The notes under the pieces are model-generated. The model made no database searches and was not told where the DNA came from. It saw only the letters and a list, made by a program, of their open reading frames with translations. From contig OX235271.1 in NCBI GenBank assembly GCA_944472155.2, positions 107,645,256 to 107,709,255 of the forward strand: DNA of 64,000 nucleotides. Reading direction: 5' to 3'. This stretch comes from Trichobilharzia szidati. Lineage: Eukaryota > Platyhelminthes > Trematoda > Strigeidida > Schistosomatidae. Below are positions 35,036 through 46,400 of the stretch, in pieces. Position numbers and translations under genes: made by a program. How positions within the stretch are numbered: position 1 is the first letter of the stretch; every line of letters begins with the position of its first letter.

Positions 35036-35555
35036 TAAACCAACTTGTACGGATAGGTTGGGTAGATTTCAGTCTCTCTCTCTAAAAGTGCCTTTATGTG
35101 ACCACGGCTTCATAGCCTCTGCCAAGTAGGTCCTATTCACTGCCTTCAGGCGGCGAGGGTGTTCCTCACAAAGATAAAAGGGTGAATGCAAACGTCTGGC
35201 ACTTACAAAAGTACTTGTGGACATGCAAGTCTACTTTAGGGGAGCCAGAAAACCCTGGTTCCAAACCCATGGTGTACATGGCCTACAGAATCCGAAAAGA
35301 TCGAATGGCGCATGACCCTGTTCTGATCACCGTCAGCCATGGGAACATAGCTCCTGACACTGCCCCACTGTCTTGTGGATGAGACTTCATGTCAATGGCT
35401 CGGGGTGTGACCCCTTAAGACAACCACCTGCTTCGGTCTGAGCGTCCAAGCAGTATCCCAGACCTCGTAAAAACTATAAGATTTTGTGTGGCGCATCTCC
35501 TGATGCCCATGATATACCGAGTTTGTATTCCAATAATAATAATGTACCTTTTCAA
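35036..35555 (+). repeat. GC-richer repeat with (AAT)n tail, probably LINE-derived
   Basis: A segment of about 500 bp, clearly richer in GC than its surroundings (for example TTCAGGCGGCGAGGGTGTTC), ends in AATAATAATAATG at 35525-35537, the tail type of RTE family B. It has no RT coding. It may be a 5'-UTR-derived non-autonomous copy or an internally deleted LINE. No second copy is in the window to compare. Confidence 0.4.
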
Positions 35556-35950
35556 GTACTGGTTTGTAGGGATTTGATTGATTGGTTACAGGATTTTGTC
35601 ATGAGCTGACATTGGTTAGAGAACCACTGGGAAACCTGGGAGTACTGGACAGCAGTGACCAGTAGACTACAGCATGTCGGGTATGAGGACAAATACTCGC
35701 CGAAGACATTGGCTAGCGGTCGCGCTATGTCATGAATTAGCAGAAGTTAGAATTCATGGACTGGCCATTGGACCGGGTCCTAGTGGCTTAACGGTCTACG
35801 AGCTCGCCTTGTAACCAGAAGGTCCTGGGTTCGAACCCCGGTGAGGAATCCCAAACTAGGCCGCAACAGCTTTACCGTACTCCCAGGTTTTCCAATGGTT
35901 CTCTAACCAATGTCAGCTCATGATGAAATCCTGTAACCAATGTACCTTTT
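35556..35950 (+). repeat. Hammerhead SINE with inverted ends
   Basis: The left end (35575-35653) is an inverted copy of the right end (35868-35943). Between them lie the 5' portion, A-box-like TAGTGGCTTAACGGTC and B box GGGTTCGAACCCC near 35828-35840. The hammerhead has been cut down to ATCCCAAACTAGGCCGCAAC, without a core. Confidence 0.65.
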
Positions 35951-36468
35951 ATTTACGAAAACCAATTTATACTGAAGTTAGACAACTTCCAGTTCCAACA
36001 ACTTCTACAGAAAATGGACACAAACGAATTGGAGAAGAATTCAACAGTTCTGTTAACCATGCTGTAGCAGACAGATAACACTGTAAGTTATGCGCAGTCC
36101 ATACAAACAACGATATTCAGATGTCGTGTGTTCAGCAGCTAAATTCTTAATTAACACCAGTCATGCTGAATGCTTTCCTAAACTTACAGCCTACCCTTTG
36201 CACTAATTTACACAACTCTTCAAGTGAAACTCCTGTCATAAATCTGGTGGACCGATAACAGGAGATAGCATCATGACTACTTACATCTATTTTCAACCGA
36301 TTCTTATTATAGTGACGAAACATACAGTATTTATTCGCGCCATCTCTTTTTAATATGTCGTAGACAGCTACGACAAAGACAATGTGTGTCCATAACATCA
36401 TCATCTGATTAATCCACTGTACGCAGTATTCTACACTTAAATTCCAGTTTACTAAAATGTTTGCCTAA
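35951..36468. other. Unassigned AT-rich DNA
   Basis: No gene or recognised repeat is seen. Confidence 0.5.
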
Positions 36469-36478
36469 CCAGAAGAAT

Positions 36479-36715
36479 TTTTTTCTTATTCCTTCACATT
36501 CCCAGTGGAACATAGGTCTTCAAGCTAGAGGCTTGAAGTTTCTTTAGCAGTGCTGCTTATTTTTACAGGATGCGGTTGCTAGCCTCATATCTAACCTTTC
36601 CTCTTTATCAGATTTTATTTCTGGCTAAGCGAGATAAAGGAGTGCGTCGGTTGGGGGTCGAATCCCGGACCATGTGCATGGTCGGCGAGCGTCCTAACCG
36701 CTGTGCCACCCAACA
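36479..36715 (-). mobile_element. tRNA-headed SINE (family G) with 10-bp TSD
   Basis: On the minus strand the tRNA-like head (GTGGCACAGCGGTTAGGACG) and B box GGGATTCGACCCC are followed by the usual body and a CCAGTGGGAATGTGAAGGAA tail. The direct repeat CCAGAAGAAT at 36469-36478 and 36716-36725 marks the insertion. It lies just downstream of the CLP1 stop codon in gene orientation. Confidence 0.85.
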
Positions 36716-37064
36716 CCAGAAGAATACTATTATGTTTTTTAGAAGACCCCTGATTCTAACGGGTGTTTTGCATCAATACAGAGCAAGTCGTAATGTTGAA
36801 TTAGCTCAGCAGTCACATGGTAATCTCCATCAACAACAAATAGCTTAATAGCTAGATAGACCGCCATGTAGTGAACATTATACGTGCATGATTTGGTCAG
36901 TGACTGTGCCTACATCCTTCAGAATAGTTAGTTTCCGTCAACTTTATCCAACGAGCTTTCCTGACACGAAATAACTTAGAACAGTAAGAACCTACAGCCG
37001 ACACTGTAAGAATATGAACTAAATGAAAGTGAGAAATAAATCATTTGTTCAGAAACAACTGGTA

Positions 37065-37070
37065 TTTATT
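37065..37070 (-). terminator. Polyadenylation signal of CLP1
   Basis: AATAAA on the minus strand, about 96 nt after the CLP1 stop codon. It is the first such hexamer downstream that I noticed. This implies a short 3' UTR ending near 37045. Confidence 0.5.
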
Positions 37071-37165
37071 TTTTTTATAAAATGCAGTAATATTCTGTAT
37101 ATCCTCAATATTACATTTACAAAATTTATATACAAAAGCATGAAACCAGGACCCTCCGGTTGTAA

Positions 37166-37477
37166 CTAAACTAATTCAGGATCAACATAACAAATACTAG
37201 TCAATAAAAATAAATTATTTGGAGGTGGATGTGCACTTGGACTAAGGATTGTGAATATTGATTTGTCTTCAGAAACACTGACAACAACAACAAATCCATA
37301 TACAGGTGCTTCTGGAACTTGATATGGTTCTGATGCTTGTGAAACAGCTAGTAGACGATTTTTTAAATCTCGGCTAACTGGAACTTGAATAGGCGTACGC
37401 CAAGTTTCTTCTTCCTGTGAGCCATGAGGAAGAAGTGCATCTGGAATAGCTTCACTTCCAACTTTATAAATTGAATA
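37166..37477 (-). CDS. CLP1: CLP1 exon 5 (residues 340-442 and stop)
   Basis: Acceptor TTTTTTCTACAG. Encodes the C-terminal domain from Y-S-I-Y-K-V-G-S through G-F-V-V-V-V-S-V-S, F-T-I-L-S-P and P-P-P-N-N-L-F-L-L to the TAG at 37168-37166. It matches the human tail order F-T-V-L-S-P and L-P-K-N-F-L-L. Confidence 0.93.
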   Translation of the reverse strand, partial: YSIYKVGSEAIPDALLPHGSQEEETWRTPIQVPVSRDLKNRLLAVSQASEPYQVPEAPVYGFVVVVSVSEDKSIFTILSPSAHPPPNNLFLLTSICYVDPELV

Positions 37478-40400
37478 CTGTAGAAAAAAGTAGGATGATA
37501 TTTAGTAAACTTAAAAACAGTAACAAAAACAATATTCGATGAATTTACTCAGATAAATAAGAACAGATATTTAAACTGAACGGCACCAAATTTTTAGAAC
37601 TTCGTAATTAAAACATGACGTGATACTGCTTCTTCAGTTCTAGCAGCTTAACTCATTGGTAAAATATGAACTGATTTCCCGAAACAAGTAATTACTCAGC
37701 CCAATATACTTGAATAAGAATTTATTCACGAGTGTTCGTTAAAATTATGCATGTGTGGTGAGAGCTGTCTACTAGCCAAATTGGTAGACAGTAATTTACG
37801 TCAATATTTACGTTCCCAAGATTTGTCGTGAGAAAATGTGAACAAAGATTGATTCAAAACCGACCACAGCAGACTTTGCGTAGGCGGATGCAGTTAACAT
37901 ATAGAGGTTTTGACATTCAAGAAACAGTCACAAATAGATGAAAGATTAACTTTACGTGAGAAACAACCAATCGGAAGATGTTGTTTACTTAATACATAGT
38001 TGAACATGAATATATATAATATGCGTTGATTTCCTTAATAAAGGATCTGTTGCTTGACTCTTGCCTTCTGTCGTTACACATGTACCATGCAGTAGTTCGT
38101 TTTGTCCTACCCAGTGTTCCCGACCGAAAGCTGCTACCTTGACGTGGTGGTCGGGCTTGAACACCGCAATGACCCAACAAGCTATACTGGCTGAGACTTA
38201 TGTCGCTTGAGGTCCTACCATCCCAGAAAGGTTGTTTGGATAGCGGTTAGACAAAAAGCAGCTACCCAGTCCAATGCTATGACTCAAACAAAATCACAAA
38301 ATATCATGCCGGATCGGTCGGGGCCCGGATTAACAACGACCGCGCTTCCTGCTGCCGTGTCACAGGGTAGAAGTGATAAATATGCTACTGAGACACACCA
38401 AATAAAAAAGAACAAACAAAAACAAACCGCGTGTAACCGGCCTCAAGCAGTTGTCCCCTGGGCTCTGCGGTCACGCAACCAACTTCCACGGTGTGGGCAG
38501 CCGGGAAGTAACAGTCGCCCTCACAATCCGAAATGCACGCGAAACCTCTCTAATCCTCACTCATCTTTGTCTTCATCTTCATCTCTATTATCTTGCCTTC
38601 CCTCTGTAATCTTTCATATTCCTTTCTACCATTACTCATTCTGTTTCACTCTTATACTTGTCAAAACTCTATTGATTCTCTTCACTCATCTTCTTGTCTA
38701 CCTTTGTGTGTGCTATTTGGAACGTGGCAACTCGAACTGCTGCACTTCGGTGCCAAGTTTTATGTTGAATCCAGACAGACAGACAGACACAGCTGCTGAA
38801 AGCATAAAAACGAAAATATTACACCTGAACATAGATGTCTTCGTTCAGTTGCTCAAGTTATTTGGAACTACATGACAAGCAAACATTGTGATTGGATGAA
38901 GAGTGTTACATAATAATGGTAAATTGGTAGAATATTTGCCAGCTTAGGGGGAATGGGACATGTACTAAGCATACTGAGGTGAAAGCTTCCACAGACACAA
39001 ATGTCTTCTAAAGACTAGGTTGGCAAAGAGTAATCAGAACAAAACACAGCACCACTGGCTACTGTTTCGCATTATATGGAGAGAGCTGTAGGCCGTAGGA
39101 ATGAAGTATTTAAAGTAACAATAATAATCACTGGTTGGAGACATTTGGCGACATGACTAAAAATAGTCCATAATGGCGTAAATCAGATCACTTTTTATCA
39201 TTAAAATTCACAATGTTTGGCTATTCTGTATTTAATTTTCAATTTTTGTGACTTTGACTCGACACTAAAGAAACGAAATAAGATGACATAACAGTTTCTT
39301 ATCATTTATGAAGTATATTATTTGGTTCTTAAATAGTGTACAAGAAAGACTGAAAGGATAGATAGAAACAATAGCGACATTCAAAATATATACACAAAAG
39401 TATAACTAACCTCAGAGGATTTAAGAACAATTTGATGTGGATGAAGTCGTTTTAAGGGATTTTCACCGTGCAAATAAGCACACACTCGAGTATCGCGTTG
39501 ACGTGTCCACTGATCTGGACTTCTAGTTATAGCACCTGATGATTTCGGTAGTCGTACAATAGTCACTTCAGGAGGTAGATCTTCACGCAGGAAAGAAGCA
39601 AGAAATCCATCTTCTATTACCAAAAGCGTATCAATCTTTGGTAAAAAGATGAAATAATACAGAAGATTTGCAACTCATAAAGAGGACAGTGGTTGAGTTA
39701 TTTTCTTAGAAATTTAGTTCTGAATATTCTATCACCTAGCTACGTAACTTCACTAATACCCTTATTTCTTTCTGAAGTAAATACTAAGAATCCAAGGCTT
39801 CCTGTCGATTGCCTTCAACCATCTAATACCAACAATTTCATAATGCACCGTGATGGCAAGCCACCTAGCATGGTGATTACATGACAAACTTAACTGATAG
39901 AATTCAGTCTGCTCCACAAAAAGGACTAGACACACACATTACAATAGTTACTGACTACTATCCAAACAAACAATACAGTCCGAGCCCGAATAGCTCAGTG
40001 GTAACGTCTCTGACTGTATCACCAGGTGACGGAGGCTCGAGTCTCGGAAGGAACATGAGTTCCTTCAAAGTTGCAGATACACCTTGCTGACGAGCGCCAA
40101 CTAGCACGAAACATAGGTCAGGCAAGACTTCCTGCCTCTTGCCTCCAACCATCTAATACTAAGGATCCTATCCGGTTGAAGTTCGCATATAAATACAAAA
40201 ACCCATAGTTAGGGTCCATATTTGATGTCGGCTAAGAGTCGATTATACTGACGCAGACACAGTCATGTTTTATCTTTACTTTGACTTGTATCTTTTTACC
40301 ATCCTTATTACGCTACTCTATAAGCCTCAAAAATAATACTTTGACATTTCTATCTCCTTTTCTTTTACTTTCTGGTTGATATGCAGATATGGAGTGTGAC

Positions 40401-43400
40401 AACTTTGATCATTGTGTAGTAGTTATATTTCTTACTTTGTTGATGTTTGTCTATGTTACGATCTATGTCACCAGTTGAAATGAACTCGTCGCTAATTTTT
40501 TATGGATCTGTCGTTAATTGATATGATTGCATCGACAATTAATACGACTGAGTGGACTTATGCATGGGTATAATAATACTGAGGCAATGAACAGCTCAAC
40601 TGATATACTGAAAACGTCTATTCGTCCGTGGTACCCTCCCACTTCAATTAGTCACGTATATATCAAAAGACAAAGACTAGTCACTGTTTTAAGCTGATTC
40701 CTAATAGTTTACCTACTGATAAATTCACCTGGCCAGGTAACAAAAATATTCATAATCAAATATGAAAAGTTAGAGAATAAAATGCTTTTAGTTTTATAAA
40801 GACGGATAGAATGTTCATCAAATTGTAGGGTAAAAACGATACACACTCGAGTATTGCTCTGTAGGAATTTGAATGATTTCAAGTTATAGCATAAATTGAT
40901 ATCAGTTAGAGAACAATTGAAAACCAGAACAGCTGTTTCGTCCTAGTTTGGGACTCCCCAACAGCACGTACCCATAACCCTAGTTGTGATCCACCAAGTC
41001 AGGTATGAGATGAGGTGTTCACAGATGACAATGGCTAGTGATGGCACTACATATCGAGAATCAGCAGAAGTTAGAATCAAAGGGCCACTAGATGGTGTCC
41101 CACTGGCTGTATGATTAACGGACTCGCCTCGTAACCCAAATGTTCTTGATTCAACCCCGGTGGGGTTATAGCTTTGTATCAAACTAAAACGAAACAGCTG
41201 CCCAGTACTCCCTTGTTTTCAAATATTCTCTAACGGATGCTGATTCGTAATTTAATTTGAAATTTATATATGTTCCGTTAACCCAAACATGGTTCTCATT
41301 CACCAAACTATAAGCTACGCTTATTATTTTAAAGGGCAATGATACGGACCAAACAGCCAAACAGGTTAACGTAGGTTGACCAAAATGTGAACCCAAGACC
41401 CACTGACTGAAAATCAAGTGCTAAAGCCAATGATCCAAGTCTCTACACCAAATAAAGGAATAAGAATCGAACAATAAAATACCCACGAAGACAAGGCTCA
41501 CAGTATAACAACTCACATTTAAAATGTTACCACTTTGCATTACCCTAAGATTGATCGCAAGTCGTTTGGAAAGCCCTATCACTAACAATAAAGTGGAAGT
41601 GAATAAGCTGTACGAACCAACTAATCTTAATTTTTCTTACAACTGTGTGAAGACGATAATGCTGGTAACACTTGAAGTGTCTATAATAAACAACTTATCT
41701 ATTACCAGTTATAAGTGAAACAAAATGTTAGTGTAATACTGAGCACAAAGAAAATATTTGGCTTAAGGGAACAGCTTGTTGCACTCAAACCCTCCTAAAA
41801 CAAAAAATACGCAATCCACCAATTACGTTTTATTCGGGTTGATTCAATAGGTAAAGTTATGCATCGTATCAAAGCAACATTTACTGACCCCACATGAAAG
41901 TATTACTCAACCATCTATGTTCCATATTACAAGATATGCACGCTGTGTACAAAATAAATATAAAGTGCTGTTAACCCTAAAACTCGTTGTGACCACAGGA
42001 GCTATGCGGTAATGCGTGCGTGGGTGCGTGAATAAACTTCAGGGTTTTTTCGCCGATTTCTTATTAACCAATTTAGCAAGTAGTTAAAGTATGTTTCATA
42101 CGGATCCTTTGGTATGCTTTGCACGATCGAAAGACATCGATTAGAAAGAAAGCCAACGTAAAAGATCAGTAACAAAAAACTGTCATCTTACGAAAAACAT
42201 TCATATTGCTAGACATTTACAGACTATCTAAGAGTATTTAATAATTCCCACTGTAGTATTAAGAACACAATATTCAGCGAAGAGACTCTTTTCGACGAAT
42301 TTATTATCAAGCTGTACAATCGTACATATATATATATATGTTTTTAAAAAAAAAATTGTATCCGGTGAGGGAACTGAGTCAAAGGTGTGAATACATGAAA
42401 AATAGTATGAAATGCAATTAAAATATATGTGATTATAATCATAGTTAAATGTCAAGTAGCAAAACAATCAATGTCACATACAGAATAATACATAAGATGT
42501 ATAGATGTTGGAAAGGGGTGCATAGTTATAGGGTTAGTAGGCTAATATAAAACGTTACATAACATGGTGTAAAATTTGATAAGATGGAATTCAACACTGT
42601 AAAAAAGCTTTGGATTTAGAATGACAAGTGGAAAACAACTCAAAGTAAGAATAGTAATAATAGTGAAGGAAAGGTATATAGATTAACTAAATAAACAAAA
42701 TAAATAAATATATGTCTATCCCTCTACGACCAAGGCAGAACTAAGGATTGTACATACTTCTTTTGTACAAAAAAGTCTGGCTTCAATTCATAAATGGCCT
42801 TCACTGTCTTTAGAAGTTTATAAAGAAGAAAACGCGGCAAGTTAGCGTAGATTCGATAGAAGATCTTAAAATCATGGTCAGGGTTGGTAGAGTGACAGGA
42901 GTCGATCAAGCCTACTAACTCTGTAATTATATATCCTATACATTTATACATCCTATGAATTATTCTAAATATGACACTAATTGTTTTGCTACTTGACAAT
43001 TAACTATGACTATAATCACAAATATTTTAATTGCATTTCATACTAGTATTATTTCATGTATTCACACCTTTGATTCAATTGCCTCACCGGATATAATTTC
43101 TTAAAACGAAAACCATATATAAACGAGTGTACAGCTTAATAATAAATTCGTTGAATATTGTGTTCTTATCGAAGAGTATACCAAACACTTTAGGAAAGAA
43201 TCAACCAAGAAAATAATCATAACGAATAGCTCCTATATGCATTAGAATTAATGGCAAGCAATTCATCAGTGGAAATACAATCAATCGAATATTAAACCAA
43301 ATTCATAAAGTTAATTTCATTATCAGGAAAGAAATAAAGCCATACTACAAATATTTACAAATCTGTAAATAGTGGAGTTACGCATTGAAGTAGCCAAACT

Positions 43401-46400
43401 CAACTGATTACGTAGATTGCGGCTGAAAAGCCACCATTTTATGACTAGATGTCGAATAAAAATGATTCCTGTTACTATGTGTGGTTGAAGCAGTGCTTCA
43501 CACTAAAAGAACTATGAACCCACCATCAAAGTATCTTCAGTCACACTATTTGTATTACTACAAATATGTTCACTAAAATAGCAAAATAATGCCATGAGTA
43601 TCACGAGTAATTCCTTAATAGATAAAATTGCCAGATGAAATGATAGTTATTAAATAATAACGGGAAGTAAGTACAACAAGACTGGCGATGACTATGATCA
43701 TTCCCTTGAGTTCTGAATGGAATATAAGGCCACAGAATCATGTCTCCATTTCACTCTGTTCTTTGCAGGCTTTTTATAGCTAGCTCCATGACTGCTCACA
43801 AGCTTTCATTTCCCTCTGACACGACCTCTTCCATGTCACCTTCAGATGCCTAACGGTTGCCTCCCATTTAGGTCCAACTCGACGGAGAGTGCCCTTCCAT
43901 TCCATCTGCTGTCTCAGATTCCTTGAAATGCTATACCAAAACTTCGCATTTCCTTTGTATTCTGAGCAGGCTTCCTAGCTGCAAGCATTATGCGGACAAT
44001 CCATGCAACTATGCTTATATTTCGATTTCATCGAATAAAGACATATCGGCCGAGTGGTTTCCTGAAGGCTTTCACCAGCCCGCGTCATTTTGTCTCTCCG
44101 ATCGCAGCAAAGAATAAGTTTTTTTTGTATTTTTCTGTGCTTTACAGTTTCTGTAGAAACTGGATTTATTTACAGAGGTAAGGTCAATAGCACCACGCCC
44201 GAACTTCCTTGTTTTTCCGGGTTTAAGGCGGACCAGTATATTAGTCAACTAAACAACAAGACCGATGAAAAAGGTCAAAAGAAACATTACAAGCCATCTT
44301 CACTTTCAAATAATCGATGTCCAATTTGCGTTTTCGTTTATTTACACAACGCTACATCGCTTAATTATATGTAGTGAGGCTTCATTTTTTTAAGACAACT
44401 GAAACCACCTCTGCTTTTATTTTTCATAATATTCAGTAACTTTTTTTATGATATACTTCTCTCTATCCCACTCACTTCTTGCCATGACCGGAAATGATAA
44501 TTCCCTACACCTAAGAATATCTAATATCTAGTAATTTCCCAGAAATAAAGCTCTATGAAACATTTTAAACTCTAAAATTGATTAAGCTGTACAGGGAAAT
44601 TGCCAAAATTCACATTTATATAGCTGTTATATATGTGTACGAGTTAATTAGTGAGAAGCAGTGTATTCAACTAAAATGCCTCCCAAGATTTTAGCGGAAA
44701 TGATTACTCACTGATATCTGTTTTTCAAAAGCAGAAAATTAATCGAATACAGGCAGTCATTCATAAGATATCACCCACCAATACAAGTCAGACATTCAAT
44801 TTGGCGAGGGATATTCGCTTGTCCTACATAGGCTGAAAGGAAACCTACTGCCCGCCAAAAATAACCAAGGTGACAAGGTAACAATCTAAGCACAAATGCT
44901 ATCATTTAAGAGAACATATATATCAGTGATACGTATCGGCATTACCACATTAATATTTAAGGTTGTGGCGTATGCTACTGATAAGATTTATCAGTAATAT
45001 ATGAAGAGATGTTTGACAGCACAAAAACATCAAATAGCAAGGAGATAGATTTCATGTCAGAGAAAGCAAATGATTTAGCGTTGCGGAGAGACATGGAAGA
45101 CGTGAAAGGAACACAGAGAAACACAAAATGAAGGACAGGAGTAGCACAACATGGAAGATCTGTGCAAATGGTGATTTGAAGATGAAGTGTACAAAATTTC
45201 GCTATATAGAGATACCAAATCCCAAATAAACATTCTTATACCAAGTCTCTTGTCTTCTACCGTTACAAGGTAACATCCACTGGGTGTTACTGACCTTTAA
45301 ATATTATCGTTTAAAATCGACTTTTAAGGCTGCTATAATTATTTTTACGTATAATGTCACAAAATCATGATAAAATACTTAAATGTTGATCAGTAAAATA
45401 TTAAAAAAAATACCGTGCCATAATTTAGCATACCTCGAATGCTGCAGCAGTTGTTCGTATTGCTTGTATACCCTTTTCTTTACTAGATCCCCCATCAGAA
45501 TCATCTTTACGAAATCCACTCATGTTGATGATACAACCACTTGTGAAAACGCTCATATCATTCTCAGAACGAATATTTATGAGTTCAGCTAACCGATTCA
45601 CCTACAAAAAGTCCAACGAGATACGATGTAGTTATAAAAACAATTTGTATAACCACTTGATCAATAAGCAAAAAGTATAGAGCATAAAAGATTATCCAGT
45701 CACGTAAGAAGCAGTATATACGCGAAAACTGTGGCGAAGAGGGTGTGAAATATGGAGAAATTCAAAGAAAATGAGTCATTCACCCAGAAAATACTGCAAT
45801 ACTTTTTCAATTTTAAAAAGTTATTCATGAGTTTGAAGTAAAGTGTGATTACCTAAAAGGAATTTAAACTCTTAGAGCTCACAGATATCTTTATGCTATT
45901 AACATACTGAATATGGTTTCGAGTACACAAATCCAACAAACTGAACTTCTCAGTGCAGTGATTTATATTCCATAAAATGTCAAGAAAACATGAAGAATCC
46001 ACAAACGAGATGTTTCCGAATATACTACACAATTAGATTTCTCTTAGAATGAATGAACTACTTTGAACGTTGCCTATGTTTGCAATTATTATTATTATTA
46101 TTGTTCCCTTAGGTTCCTAGTGGAACATAGGGCTTCAACTACACGTCTCCGCTTGCTTCTGTCTTCTGCTATACTTTTCACTTGCATCCATGTTAGTCCA
46201 TACTGTTTCAACTCCTCTTCACACGATCTCCCCCATGTCACCCTTGGACGTCCCACTCGCCGCTTCCCTTTCGGGTTCCACTCAAGGGCCTGATGCGCGA
46301 TGTCACCCAGCGGCGTACTCGGCGAGTGTCCAATCCATCTCCACTTTCTCCTGCATATTTGTTGGGCGATTGGTTCTTGTTTTGTCTGTTTCCATAGTTT

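Larger units (their letters stand above)
39636..45433 (-). other. CLP1 intron 3
   Basis: GT-AG intron of 5.8 kb. It holds the hammerhead repeat at 39.8-40.2 kb, a SINE at 40.86-41.25 kb, a PLE with inverted ends at 42.26-43.17 kb and a LINE fragment at 43.67-43.92 kb. The stretches 40245-40860, 41246-42259, 43169-43670 and 43925-45430 show nothing I can assign. Confidence 0.85.

Noticed and set aside
38207..38875. 222-codon open frame as a host gene
   Set aside because: It runs through a UTR-like segment and the 3' end of an SR2-like element inside a CLP1 intron, and has no known domain.
44140..44180. A 30-nt micro-exon (plus strand) between ACAG and GTAAGG, as in schistosome micro-exon genes
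   Set aside because: Only one such unit is seen, with no neighbouring micro-exons, signal-peptide exon or coding continuity. Chance splice words are common in this AT-rich DNA.
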